Source: GWF2-33-9 sp964500435
Lineage (GTDB): Bacteria; Bacteroidota; Ignavibacteria; Kapaibacteriales; UBA2268
Assembly (NCBI GenBank): GCA_964500435.1
Contig: CAZCNL010000003.1
Coordinates: forward strand, 186,001 to 250,000
DNA: 64,000 nt
Reading direction: 5' to 3'
This document shows positions 24,158 to 39,200 of the stretch, one piece after another (positions within the stretch are counted from its first letter, which is position 1; every line of letters starts with the position of its first letter). The position numbers and the translations under genes are program-made. A model generated the notes under the pieces. It was given only the letters and a program-made list of their open reading frames with translations, had not been told where the DNA came from and did not search any database.

Positions 24158-27100
24158 ATGAAAAAAACAATTTACACTTATATTATACTTTTGGGGATTA
24201 TTGGAGGTTTAAATATACCTGCATTTAGTCAGACAGAAAATGTAGGAATAGGAACTACGAGCCCTGATAATTCAGCATTATTACATCTTGATGTTTCATC
24301 AATGACAACCAAGCGAGGACTACTTATTCCAAAAATGACCGCTGCTCAACGTAATGGTATTTCGAATCCAGCTAATGGTTTGATTGTATATGTTACAGAC
24401 GATAACACATTTTACTATAATGCTGGAACACCAGGTTCACCAAATTGGGTTGCAATTGTTTCAACAAATACAGTAATTCCATTCGATAAAATTTCATCAG
24501 GAACAAATACCACGGCAACAATGCAAGTTGGAAATGGTGCTTCACTTTTTCCAACAGGTACGGGATATATTCAATCAAATAGATTTGTTGGTAACGGTTC
24601 TGTAAGCGATGCAGTTGATTTAGCAACAAACGAGACGAATGGATTATTACCAATTACGAAAGGTGGTACCAATTTATCGACAACTCCTACAGATGGTCAA
24701 TTGTTAATAGGGAATACTTCAACTTCATCGTATACTTTAGGTAATTTGACAGCTGGAACTGGCATAAATATAAATAATGGTTCTGGTACCATCACAATAA
24801 GCACTAATGCTACTGCAATTGACCACAATGCTTTAAATAATATTCAATTAGCAGGAAGTGGTGTCACTTATGGTCACGTTAATGACCAAGCTCAAACAAT
24901 TGCTGGAACAAAAACATTTTCAAACAATGTGATTGCTCCTTCTTTTACTTCAACTGTTACAACAGGTACAGCACCTTTCTTTGTGAATTCCTTAACTAAG
25001 GTTGATAATTTAAATGCCGATTTACTCGATGGCTTAAATTCTTCTGATTTTTTACAATTAACAAATCGAGGTGATTTAACCACCACAACAAGCGGTGTAA
25101 CAATTACAGGTGGAACAAACGCAGTAATAGGCACAGGTACAAGCATTAACATNNNNNNNNNNNNNNNNNNNNNNNNNNNNNNNNNNNNNNNNNNNNNNNN
25201 NNNNNNNNNNNNNNNNNNNNNNNNNNNNNNNNNNNNNNNNNNNNNNNNNNNNTAACAATTACAGGTGGAACAAACGCAGTAATAGGCACAGGTACAAGCA
25301 TTAACATAGCAACAGCCAATGGAACAACAACAGGATTATTGAGTTCTACCGATTGGACAAGTTTTAACAACAAAGAAAATGCTTTGACATTTAATGCACC
25401 TTTATCGAGAACAGTCAACACAATTTCAATACCGCAAGCAAATGGCACAACAGATGGATATTTAAGTTCGGCAGATTGGAATACATTTAATAATAAAATA
25501 GGTACAGGCACTACTGCTGGTGGTGACCTATCAGGCACTTATCCAAATCCAAGTGTTGCGAAATTGCAAGGTTATTCGGTTTCAAGTACAGCCCCTAATA
25601 ATGGTGAAGTGTTGAAGTGGAATGGTACAAATTGGACACCATCAACAGATAACACAGCGACATACACGGCTGGAAATGGAATTGATATTACTGGTACGAC
25701 AATAAGTGTTCTATTTGCAGGAAACGGTTCAGCAAACACTGCATCAAGAAGTGACCATAATCATAGTGGAATATATGAACCAATATTAACAAAAGGTGAT
25801 TTAACCACAACAACAAGTGGATTAACAATTACAGGTGGAACAAACGCAGTAATAGGCACAGGTACAAGCATTAACATAGCAACAGCCAATGGAACAACAA
25901 CAGGATTATTGAGTTCTACCGATTGGACAAGTTTTAACAACAAAGAAAATGCTTTGACATTTAATGCACCTTTATCGAGAACAGTCAACACAATTTCAAT
26001 ACCGCAAGCAGATGGCACAACAGATGGATATTTAAGTTCGACAGATTGGAATACATTTAATAATAAAATAGGTACAGGCACTGTTGCTGGTGGTGACCTA
26101 TCAGGCACTTATCCAAATCCAAGTGTTGCAAAATTGCAAGGGTTTAATGTTAGTAATACTACACCAACAAATGGGCAAGTATTGACGTGGAATAATACTT
26201 TAAGTCAATGGGAGCCACAATCACCAGGAGGTTCAACAGGTTGGGCTTTGACAGGAAATAACTTGACTGGAACCGAATTTTTAGGTTCCACAAATAATCA
26301 ACCCTTGGTTATTTCAACAAACAATACTGAAAGAATGAGAGTCCAAGGAAGTGGAAAAATAGGCGTTGGATTAAATAATCCACAAACGTTATTGCACCAA
26401 GACGAAGGCAATTCAACAGCAACTTATCATAAATTTACAGCTGGTACTACTACGGGACAAACTCTGACAGATGGTTTTGATGTTGGAATTGATGCATCTG
26501 GAAATGCAATCTTAAAACAAAATGAAAATTTGAATATGCAATTTTATACAAATTCAACAGAAAGAATGAGATTGCAAGGTGATGGCAAATTACTTATCGG
26601 AACAACAAATAATCCTGATGACTCAGTTTTAGTTCGGGTAAATGGAGATGTTTGGATTGAAAAAGATTTAATTGTTACGGGCACGATTGACCCTGAAGCG
26701 ATTGTATTACAGCCACGTACGACCCCACCAGGAACGCCTGTGGAAGGAATGATTTATTATGATAAAAATAATAAAACATTGAACGTAAATGATGGAAATA
26801 ATTGGAATAATATAAATACAGCACCTGTGCTCGTAAAAGCGACTATGACAAGTGATTTATCTTTTCCTGATAGTCCAAATCTTATTACTGTAAAATATGA
26901 TTCTACATCTTTCGATAACTATAATGCTTTTAACACTTCAACTTATAGGTTCGTTGCTCCAAAAGATGGTATATATAGAATTGACGGGAAAATAGTTGTA
27001 GATGCTAAAGGTAATCAATATTTTCTAATTGCTTATATTTTTATTAATGGAGTTCAAAGTAGCCTCTTATTTAGTGAAATGTTACATAATTTACAAGCTT

Positions 27101-27258
27101 ATAATTATTATATAAATGGTTTTCCTTATAATGAAGTTATACAATTAAATAAAGATGATTATATAGAAATAAAAGTAAGGCAGAATTGGGCAAATCCTAA
27201 TGTAAAAATTTTAGGAGGAAAATATAATACAACAATTGTTATTCAACAAATCCAATAA
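24158..27258 (+). CDS. Secreted repetitive protein with C-terminal C1q-like domain (interrupted by assembly gap)
   Basis: A surface or secreted protein of about 1030 visible residues plus a gap. The signal peptide ends near PAFSQ. It continues with NVGIGTTSPDNSALLHLDV and RGLLIPKMTAAQR, a start common to Bacteroidota tail-fibre-like surface proteins. The middle has tandem modules of 190 residues (GTNAVIGTGTSINIATANG, DWTSFNNKENAL, GGDLSGTYPNPSVAKLQG). Two RM(R/L)VQG-type beta blocks follow. The last 130 residues form a C1q/TNF-like jelly roll (STYRFVAPKDGIYRIDGKIV), a fold that usually trimerises. The frame shifts between the two sides of the 100-N gap because the gap length is arbitrary. It has no T9SS domain. 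The giant protein gene starts six bases later. Confidence 0.82.
25153..25252. other. Assembly gap (100 Ns)
   Basis: Exactly 100 Ns, a conventional placeholder of unknown length. The bases before and after it are the same 55-base repeat segment (starting TAACAATTACAGG and ending AAGCATTAACAT), so the assembler stopped in a tandem repeat. Confidence 0.99.
25253..26129 (+). repeat. Two near-identical coding repeats with a 570-bp period
   Basis: 25253-25559 and 25823-26129 are almost identical (only a few substitutions), offset by 570 bases, i.e. 190 codons. A third partial copy ends at the gap at 25152. The near identity at DNA level indicates recent duplication or gene conversion and explains the assembly break. 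Confidence 0.9.
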
Positions 27259-27264
27259 AATGCA

Positions 27265-30200
27265 ATGAAGATTAATAACAAAAATATTGTTTACAAAATG
27301 CAAACTATTTTAATAGTTCTTTTTGTATTTTTATTTTTGTCAAATAATCTATTCTCTCTTGATCTATTTTTATCGCCAAATGCAACAGTATCGCTTTCTG
27401 CCAACTCAATTATAAAAATTAATGGTAACCTAACTTTAAGCAATAATTCAAGTCTTACTCAAGGAAATTCAAGCCAGTTATACTTATACGGCGATTTACA
27501 AAATAATGGAATATTACAATCAAACAATGCCACTGTTATTTTTATTGGTGATTTAAACAGCAATATTTTTGGTACTGGAACAACTAATTTCTATAAATTA
27601 GTTATTAATAAGGATGTTAATTCAATTATAGTTTATATTGATAAAACATTATTGATAAATAATGATTTAGATATACAAAATGGTTATTTAAGAGTAAATA
27701 ATTCGTCATCACATACAATTACATTAAACGGCAATTTATTAATATCAAGTGGTTCACTTTTTGATGCATCCACTTCAGGTAGCCAAACTCATTCTTTGCT
27801 GTTCTCTGGGCAATTCCAAAATAATGGTAACATTAATTTTAATACAAGTGGTGGAAAGATTAATATTACATTTTCTGGGAATACAGATGTTAATTTAAAT
27901 GGCTCGGGTATTTTTGATTTTAACGAAGTTGTTATAAATAAATCAAATACGAATAATTTTGTTGATTTCGATAAAACATTTACTGCGCCAGATAATTTTC
28001 TAACATTATTGAAAGGTGAATTTAAAGTTACAGGTAATTACTCAGTATCCAATAACTTTTTCAAAAGGACAGGGAATGACTACATAGTCCCCAAAGATGC
28101 TAAATTTACCTTAAATAATCCAAACGCTACTGTAAACCCACAACCAGTCGCAGGAAATGCCATACTCCGAGGCAGTTTACAAATATCTCAAGGCAACTTT
28201 AATATAGGTTCAACAGGAGAAAGCAATTTAATATATGACAATACAATCATTGATGGTGCAGCTAATTTAACTATAAACGGTGGCATTTGTAACATCTATA
28301 CTGCTTTAACTTCGCCCGATACGAATAGAATTATTGATATTAATCTTTCTGGTGGTACATTGAAAATTGGTAGTGGAAGCCAGATTACAACGAACAATGC
28401 GATGTTTGACATATCAAATTCAAATTCATCTTTCACCTGGTCTTCTGGAGATATAGAATTACACCGAAGCAATAATAATACAAACTATGCTGACTATAGA
28501 GTATTGAGTTTAACAAATAATGTTACAGGCGGGAATTTAATTATTAATGCAGATGCAGGTAATCAAATTTTCGAAATTCAATCAATTGCAAGTGTTTATA
28601 ATCTAATTCAAAATGCTATCAATAATTCTAACATAACATTAAGACAAGATTTTAATGTATTAAATAATGTAAATTTAAACGGTACTGGAACTGATTTATT
28701 CAAGACTAATTCATTTGTTTTGTCTATTGGTGCCGATTTTACAAATAATTATGTAAATACCGATGGCTTCAATAATGGAACAGGGAAAGTATTATTAAAT
28801 GGAAATGCTACACAATCAATAGGTGGAACACAACAAACTACTTTCAACATATTATCTGTTAATAAAACTGCTGGCGATGTCGAATTAAATATTCCCGCTC
28901 GAATAAATAGTTCTTTAAGGTTGATATCGAACACAATATTTGATTTAAATACAAATGATTTGACCTTAGGGAAAAATGCTAAGATATATTCCGACGATGG
29001 CATAAATGATACTTACAATACATTTTCAGCAAATCATTGTGTAATAAATTCAGGCTCTACAACTCCACTAACAGGAGCATATTTAGTAAAAGAAATTGAC
29101 CCATCAACTTCATTTCCATTAGAATTACATTTACCAATTTCAACACCAGGAGTTTACACTCCATTAAAAATTCGACTTTTATCTGGTGGCGTTAATTTTG
29201 GAACTAACCCAAGTATTAAAGTAAAACCAGTTCCTTTGGAACATCCAGATGTAGAAGCTCCGAATGTCTCATTAACAAAATATTGGGCTGTAAAAACTGC
29301 AGATTTGACGGTAAATACTCACGGAGCCGAAATTTTTGGGTATTATGATGTGAACGAAGTTCAAGGAAGTGAAGGAAGCTACAAAGTACTTTTATATTCT
29401 CCAAACTGGAATACTCCAGGGGCATACTGGCGAGTAGAACCTGGTGTTAATAATTATGTTGATATTAATACAAAATATTGGTATTCCCAACAGACAAGTA
29501 TCTTAGAAGGAGATTGGACTATCGGGGAACAAAATGCAGGTCAGGCAACATATTATGCACGTGCAGATGGTGATTATAATAATCCGTCCACTTGGTCGAA
29601 AATATATTATGATGGACCAGCTTCAAATACCGCTCCTAATAAGCGTTCTGATAGAATAAAAATTCAGAACCATACCATAACAATTTCAAATCCCGTTGCA
29701 GAAGCAAATTTAATAGCTGTTGAAACTGGAACAGAAGGACGAACATCTGGAATTTTGAAAATTAGTGGAAATAATTACTGTGAAGGCGATACTTTTAGAT
29801 TAGAAAATTCTGCTAAATTTTATTTTGCCCATTCAGATGGAATAGTTCTAGCACCTGATATGATTGGTGCAGTTCGTACTGATGTTCGACAATTTTCTTC
29901 TTATGGTATTTATGGTTTTTGGGAAGGTCAAACACAAGTTTCTGAAAATGGAATACCTGACATTCTCGGTGCGTTGATTGTTGATAAAACTATCAACACC
30001 ACTGTTGCATTAAGTAAAAATACAACAATTCGAGACTCACTCGTAATAAATGAAGGTATTTTTGATTTATCAACAAATTCAGCAAACGGATATACAGCAA
30101 ATCGAACATTAATTATGCGAGGTGGTGAATTAGTTGTTCGCTCGTCTTTCCCAATAAATTACACACCTCCAACTTTAACCGTAGGACAAATAACATTCGA

Positions 30201-33200
30201 TGGAACAGGAAATACATTAATACCAAGTTCAACTTCAGTTCCTGGCGTTTTACAATATAATAATTTAGTTATAAAAGGTAATAGATCTGGGAATGTTAAT
30301 TTTGAAACTTCTGGCGAAATTAAAATCATTAATAATTTCGATATTTCAAATATAAATTTCACAAATAATACATTTAGATTTAACACAGCCGGTTCTACAG
30401 TACGATTTGCTAAAAATGGAGGAACTCAAAACGTTCCATTTATGCCTGGTTCACCAAATGATAGTTTAGTAAATTTATCATATTACAATTTGATAATAGA
30501 TAATCCAGGTGATAAACAGATAGTCAGCAGCGGCACTTCAACCTTTTTAATTACTAATAACTTGACCCTTTCTAACGGTTCAAATTTTATTCAAGATAAC
30601 AACAATATTAAATTATTGGGGAATTGGAATAATACCACAGGTGCCAAATTCACTGCTACTGCAGGAAAATACGTGATAATGCAATCTCCAACTGCATCCC
30701 TTTCAACGTCAATTACATCACGAGATACAACAGATAATCACTTTGAAAATTTATTACTTCAAGGACCAGGAAAAGTTGTTATAAATGATAATTTAAAAGT
30801 AAATGGAAACTTGATTCTTGATAATGGATCAAATTTTGAAGTAAATAATTATAATATCTATTTGTATGGAAACTGGAATAATAATGGCGGCACATTCAAC
30901 CAAACTAATTCAACTATTGTCTTTGAAAATAATATTTTACAAAACATAACAAAAGTTGCAGGCGACGAAACATTTTATAATATTGAATTGAAAAATCCTG
31001 CAAATTTAAATTCAAATTCAGTTGGTGCAAGTAACAATGGAATTATTATTTCTAATAATTTGATTTTAACTTATGGCAGAATTGACGCAAGAGACAGATT
31101 TGTACAAGTAAACGGAACAATTACACGACCTGGTGGTGGGTATATAAATTCTGCATTAAGAAGAAACATACCAGCAGGAACAACAACATTACAATATGAA
31201 GTTGGTTATCAAGATTCTTATACTCCTATTACATTAAATTTTAATGGTACCGATGGTGTTGCAGGTTTACTTCAAATCTTATCTGATACATTGACTACAA
31301 CATCTTCACCAGTGTATTGGAGTGACAATGTTCCAACATCAATAATGCCTTCTGGTAGTAATCTCTCGACTGATAAACATATTACAAGGCAATGGAAAAT
31401 TACAAAACCAACTGGAAGTTCGTTTAGTTTAGGTAGCAATAGAAAATATAATGCAACACCACATTTTATTTATGGAATTAGTCCAAATGGTGATTTGAGA
31501 AATGGTGCCAATACCACGTTGCTTGATGTGATGTTATATAATGGAACCAATTGGATAATTCCGCTATATTATGGTACTCGTCCATATGTTTCAAATAGAC
31601 AAAACGATTCAATAACATATAATGAATTGACTGAATTAGGTACAATTGTTGTAGGCGAACCATCCGCTTTAACATTTTATACACGTGGTAATGGAAATTG
31701 GAACGATAAGAATAATTGGTCACTAGTTCAATATGATGGAATAGCAGCAAATATATACCCCGGTGAAACTACGAATAATTACAGAGCATTTATTGGAGCA
31801 AATCATCAGATAAATTTAAATATCGATGCAACTGTAAACAATAGTGGTTCAATTTTTGGTTTGATTGCAGTGGATTCTTCTGGTGTATTGGATTTAAATA
31901 CTCATATTATTTCAGGGACAGGAGAATTCAGATTAAACAAATATTCTACAATTAAAATTGGAAGTACGGACGGTATTACAGCAACAAGTGCTTTAGGTAA
32001 TATCCAAACATCAAATCGTACTTATAATTACAATTCTCATAATCAAGGTACTTTTATTTATACAGCAAATGGTAACCAGAACACAGGTGACGGATTGCCT
32101 TCTGGATCTGATACTATTCGTGTTTTGATAGTAGATAAATCATCCGGAACTGTTACAGTAAATGCCGCAAATACATTGTCAGTCAAAGATAGTTTATATG
32201 TTAAGAGTGGTGGATTGAATTTAGGGAATAGAGATATTAATTTACTTGGAAATTTGAGAAAAGCATCAGGAACGACTTTTGATGCAAACGGTCGTTTGGT
32301 TTCAATTATTAGCACAAAACAAGATACAATTTCCGTAGAAAATTATAGTGAAGGAATTACATTTTATGATTTGACTATTAACAAATCACAAAATACAGGA
32401 AATGTATTTCTTGATACTTTGACTTGGATACAAATATCTCACAATCTTACTTTTGCAGCTAATAATTATGCAAAAATTGATGCTTATACTCGGTCAACTC
32501 AACTCAATCCACAATACGTTATTTTTGACCCAACGGCAACAGTTTCCGGTGCAAGACAAACAACACCGACACAAGGAGGAGGCTGGGTAAACGGTCAAGT
32601 TCGAAAAAATATTGCTGCAAATGATGCTCCCAATACTGTTTTTGAAGTTGGAGACCAATTTTATTATACACCATTAGAACTTGATTTCGCTACTGGAACC
32701 GGCAGTACGGCTGGTTATTTAGCTGCTGTACCTATTGATGGATTTCATCCAAAACTGTATAATTCACCAGGCACATTATATCCTGTTAACCCTAATAGAG
32801 TAATTACTTTATATTGGAGATTATTAAAACCATATAACTCAACTTTTGAACGAGGAAATAGAAATTATGACGTTACAATTAGGTTTGCGCATCCCGCACT
32901 AACAACATTACTCGATTGCGTTGGTTGTGCTGATGTAACTTATTATAGAGGCGGAGATTCGCTTCAATGGTGGCAAACTATGGCAAGAAATAGTTCTTAT
33001 GATAATAGTGGAACCGAAAATGTTTGTGGGGATACACGAATTGCTCCACATCCAACTCCAAACTTCAATTATAATGGTTCAACTTGCACATCGCCAACTT
33101 CGCCAACTTCTTATATCAAAGTGTTGGGTTTGACACCATCAGAAACATTTGGATCTACTGATACATTTGCTAATGGAGATTTACTTTTGGCTGAATATGT

Positions 33201-36200
33201 TGCGGGAAATCGTAATTCAATTAGATATTATAACTTCTATTCAATAAAAGATGGTGATTGGACAGACCCAGCTACTTGGTCTACCGTTTCATTTAATAGT
33301 AATGTTAACGAAGCCTTGACCGACCCTGACCCAAATGTATATCCATTTCCTGTAAGGCAATACGACAATGCCTTAATTGGTAATGGCAAAACTGTTAGTT
33401 TAAATGCAGATATTGGACATAATATATATAATGGGGACCCCAACGTTTTTCCACATGCAGGACCATCTACAAAAGTATATGAGACAGGAACGCTTGATTT
33501 AGGAACAAGAACTTTACGAGGTAATGCCTTTAAATTATTTAAAGATGGGAAATTGATAATTGGAAGTTCCAATGGTATAGCTTTAACTGCAAATAGCGGA
33601 AATATCATTTTAGGATATAATCAACAACGTGAATATAGTGATACATCAAATATTGAGTACGTTGCTGAAGGTGTTAATACATCGATAAATAGTTATAATG
33701 TTATAAATAGAAATGCATCCACTCATTATCTCGAATCTGTTACTGTATTAAAAAGTTCAGACAATAGTATTATAACACAGTCAATTACTGGTAATAAACG
33801 AACATTCTCAAATTATGGGCATAATTACATTTGGGATAAACCAATTACATTAATTGCCGGACAAACATATTATATTCAAATTAACCCAAGTAATGTATCT
33901 ACAAACAGAAGGTTTAAGGCTTGGATAGATTATAATTATAATGGAAATTTTACAAATGCAGGTGAACAAATTTTTAGCATTGCATCAAATGACACTGTCA
34001 ATGTAACAAGTGCTAATTTTACAGTTCCTGCTGGAACAAGTGCTGGAACGACGCATTTAAGAATTGGATTGCGAGATAATAATAACGATTTTGGTCCAAC
34101 AGATAATGGAACTGGAGAATTCGAAGAATATACTGTAAACATTGTAAATCCAAACACAGTAATTACCCAAATTTCTGGTAATGGTTTACCACTCAAATTA
34201 GCATCACTCACAGTGCATGGTCGCAGGACTAACGCAACTACTGAATTGCAAAAAAGCATTGAAGTTATTGATTCTGTTAAAATCATTAGTGGCATTTTAA
34301 AAGCAAGCAATGGTGCAAATAGTTACAATATTAAACTAAACGGCTCATTTATTAATGATACATTAAATGGCTTTAACCCTGCAAACGGAACTGTTGAATT
34401 CTTTGGTGAATATCGAGATACAGTCCGTGGTAGCCAACCAGTAACTTTTTACAATTTAACTGTAAATAAAGCATTTCCCGACACGACGATTACAATTAAT
34501 AATGACATTACCATTTCAAACTTATTTAATTATTCGACAAATAATAATGTTGTCCTAAAAGATAATAAGAAAATAACATTTAATCAAAATGCGACACTTT
34601 CAGGAACATTCTCAAAGTCACGGATGATTGTTCTTTCTGGAACAAATAATGCAGGGCAAATTCAAAAGATTTTTACAACAACAGCTGGTGCTGCAAATCC
34701 AAAAATATTTACTTTCCCCATTGGTTTAGATACTATATTACACCAAGTTCATATATATGACACTGCTTCGAGTTATACATCCAATCCGCAATTTACCGTA
34801 TCCCTGAGAAATGGCAAACATCCTACCAGATTTACTGATTCAACTCTTAATATGTATTGGACTGTTAACGCTACAAACTTCACCAACATTGATACATTAA
34901 CTTTCCAATATCATCCATTAAATGTTACGGGGGATACGAACAAATATATTCCTGGTTTACTAAGCTCTTTGACAAGTAGTTGGAATATTGACCTTGGTAT
35001 CAATCCTTGGGCAAAAAGTTCTCCAATTTTATCGAAGTCTACAATTAACTTCAATGGTGATTGGACAGCAGGGGAACCTCGAACATTTTCAAAAGGAAGA
35101 ATTTATTATTCCATAAACACAGGTTATTGGGATGATTATTTAAATTGGTCAACAGACCCAATTTTAAAACATAGTGGACCACCAACTTCATATCCACCAG
35201 GTTCATTATTTCCATCTGATACTGTAAATATCGATGGACATATTATAACATTCAGAAGTGATTCAATTTCTATTGATTCTTTGAGAATTGGTGGAACAAA
35301 CACAAATCCAGGCATTGGTCAATTAATCTTCGCAAATTCACCAACAAATAAAAAATTGTCGATGCGTGAGTTGTTTTTAGATAATGATGCTGGTTCAATA
35401 ATCACTGAAAATAACAGTACAGGAGTTGACACATTAGAAATTTATGGTAGTATAACTAATAACGCTCAAACGAATGGAATTAACTTTACTGATGTGTCTA
35501 CAAATCATACATTAGAAATGCGATTTACTGGTGCAGGCAATTCGTTTTTGTCGGGAAATGGAATTTGGTCTAATATTCAAAATGTTAGAATAAATAAACC
35601 AAATGGACTTTTAGATACATTAATAATTAGCTCAGCATCATTTTCACAAGGCAGTGTGCTTTCTGAACCAAAATTTTATTTCCAATCTGGCGTTTTAAAA
35701 GGATATTCAGGTCAGACAACATTAATTGGTGGTGAAAATTTCCAAGTTAATTTATTACCATCAAGTGGTATTTATATGAAAGATGGTAGTATTCAAACAA
35801 AATATCATCTTTCTACAAGTTCGAATTCAACCATTGAACTTGATGGAGGTAATATACTTGTTGGAAATGGTGTTGATGATAATTATTATTACCAGACAGG
35901 AACTAATTTTAAATTAATAACTGGTAATTTTATCGTAGGTGGTGCCTTTTTAAGACAAAATGCTTCGGCGACAATCGATTTGACAATTAATAATTTGTCT
36001 ACAATTGTTGTTGCAAGATACGGAGCTACTGGCACAGACCCTTCATTCGATATGAGAAGTACAGGTTCTGCAATTACAATGACAGGTGGAAGAATTATTG
36101 TTGCTAATGGCAATGATAATACAGAATCTGATTTGACAATAAATGCAGAAAATGGAGGTGGTATAACCGGAGGTAGCATTCAAATTGGTGATACATCTTA

Positions 36201-39200
36201 TACAACCTCAACAAATGATCTTAAAATATCTGGTTCAACACCCATTTACAATTTGCATTTAGTTGATAATGGAACTTTAAATACTTTCAAAACAAAAATC
36301 AGATCATTAAATTATTTAGTTAAGAATCAAATACTTATTGATCCACGACAAGAATTAGATATTAATGGAAATATCTTAACTCTTCAAGGTAATTTATTGA
36401 ATTATGGTAAATTAACTGCAACACCTTTGACTCCATCATCACAATCTTGGCAAATTATTTTAAATGGTATAAATGACCAATACTTAAAGAATTATAGTTC
36501 GGCTCAAAACTTATTAGAAATTTATTCACTGAGAATTGATAAAACTACAGGCAACACTATTTTAGGAGATAATGTTGCAACAAATTCAAATCTTAAAGTT
36601 AATGAACATCTCGAGTTTGCGCCAACAAATACTTCGCTTATTGATGCAAACACTTATTCTCAAAAAGTCATAATAGGACCAAATAACTCTTCATTAGGTA
36701 CATATCAGTTTTCAAGAAACGGACTTGGTCATATATGGGGAACTCTTTCAAGGTATATTCCAAATGGAAACCAAAACGTTGATTTTTATGTAGGTTCAGA
36801 TACTTTAGCAAGTTATCGTCCTGTGTCACTTTTAATAACTGGAAGTTCGAATACAGATGGTTATATAGATGTTACCCCACACAATGTTTCACATCCTGAT
36901 ATTTCAAACTCTGGGTTACTTATTGCAACTACGATACCTCGGTATTGGACTGTAGTACCATCATCTACCCAATCATTTGCATTAGGAAGTGGTGGAAAAT
37001 ATCAAATTGGTACAACATTTTTAAATCCAGCTGATATTCCAAGCGGAGCGTCATTAAATTTATTTGAACATAGATTATTTTCACCAGCTTATCCAGCAGC
37101 AGGAGCTTGGTCCCAACCAAGTTTTGTATCGAATTCAAGCACGAACGTAGTAAGTAAAGATAATATTATATGGGGTGATTTTGTTGTTGGCGAGCCAAAT
37201 ACCGTTTCATTTTACAGTATTAATAATGGTAATTGGCAAGATATTAATTCTTGGTCATTGAGTGGTTATACTACTAATAATCCACCAACTCGAATTCCAA
37301 ATCAATCAACTGACATCGTTCATATTGGGAACGGGAAAACAATAACACTTGTTGATGATGGAACTTATCCTAATATTCGTAACGTTATTGTTGAAAAATA
37401 TAATAATTTACCAGGATATTTGCAAATAAATGGACAATTAACATATATTCGTGGACTTGTATTCCAACTTGATGATAGTTGCTCTTTAGGTATTCAACAT
37501 ATTGATGGGCTTAGGCCTGTCGCAGATGGAAATGTCGGACCAATCCAAACTAACGCAAGATTATTTGGTGTTAGTCGGTATATCTTCAATAGCAATACCG
37601 GTAATCAAATTACTGGTAAAGCATTACCAAATTATGTGCAATCAATAATTGTAGATAATTCAACAAACTCTTCAAATAAAAAGGTCTTTTTAACAAATTA
37701 TCCAGGTGCCCCAACAGTAAATATTATTGATTCACTCTTTATTAGACAAGGTACTTTCAATTCAGGAAATAGGAATATCCGCTTGCTCGGTAATTTAGTT
37801 ATTGACAGTATTTTTAATGATGGAAAATATGAAGCACTTAGTAATAAAGTAATTATCGATAGTAATTTGACACACAAAATTGTACTAAAAAATAAATCGG
37901 GTTTAAGTTTATTTGATTTGGAACTTGCAAACGGAACATCTGAAGTATATCGAGAAGGTTCAAAAATAACATATAATACTCATTTAAATGTTGCAAACTC
38001 GTTAAACTTTTCAGGTCCTGCAATTATAGAATTAAAGGACTCAGTGAATTTATATGTTTCAAATAGTGATGTAAATTCTATAATAAATTATGCTTCTGAT
38101 AGATATGTTAGAACATCTCGAACGAGTGGAATGCTAATTAGAAATATTGGTACATCTGGATTGCCACTAAATTATGTTTTCCCAATTGGTTCATATGAAT
38201 CAGCTAATAATTATACACCATTAGAATTATCAGTAGTTTCGGCAACCACAAGTGGAAAATTTGGAGCGAGAGTTTCCCCAGGCGATAAGGGTGGTTTCCC
38301 AGGTGGTCATTCTCAATTATCATCAGCTCCAAATGCTGAGTATTTAAAACGATTTTGGAAAATAGATTCTGTGACTGCTGTTTTCCAAGGACAAGCAAAA
38401 TTTTATTATAAAGATTTGGATGTATTTGGTTATGATTCTCATTATGATAGATTAGGACGTTGGCGACCAAGTGGTGAGAAGACCCCAGGATTATGGACAC
38501 AATATCCAAATCCAACAGTTGATACAACTCAAAACTTTTTCCTTACAAATTCAAACTTTAACAGTACAGAATTTTCTGGTGATTGGACTTTAGGAAATAT
38601 GTTCGCATTCAGACGTATCTTCTTTAGTCGACAAAATGGAAATTGGTCAGATCCGAATTCATGGACATATAACCCAACGCATTCAGGACCAATATTTGGT
38701 GCTGGTATTTGGCCAGATAATACTTTGGACTCCACTGTAATAGGTGGTGGTGATGGTATTTCAAATCCTCACGAAATAGTTTTGGATGTTGATGCAAATG
38801 TTCAAGGGACAGCCTTAGGAACTTCTCCAACTAATAGAGGAATATTAAACACAACAAATCACACTTTGTCGGGCTTATATTTTACTATGGGAGATTATTC
38901 GACATTAAAGATAGGTTCCCCGCAAGGTATCAGCTCGTTAGGAAATAATACAGGAAGTATATTGACAACTCAAACTCGTAATTTCAATACAAATGGAATT
39001 TATGAATATAATGGAATATCTAATCAAAATTATGGAAGTGGTTTACCTGTAATAGTTTATGATTTATTGATTAATAATTCTGGAGGTACAAATAATAACA
39101 TTGTTTTAGCAGATAAAAATATTGATATTCAGCGCAATATTTCAATTTTACAAGGTGCTTTGAATTTACAAACATATACCTCAAATAGTCAAAGTGGGAC

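Noticed and set aside
25153..25252. Frameshift or pseudogene in the C1q-domain gene
   Set aside because: The frame change is explained by the arbitrary length of the N gap; both sides are open throughout.
24158..27258. Phage tail fibre gene marking a prophage
   Set aside because: The repeats and C1q-like end resemble tail fibres, but the protein has a signal peptide, and no other phage genes or integrase are present.
33237..34310. Several 100-codon minus-strand frames inside the giant gene
   Set aside because: They are antisense shadows of a Thr/Asn-rich repeat protein and share its periodicity.
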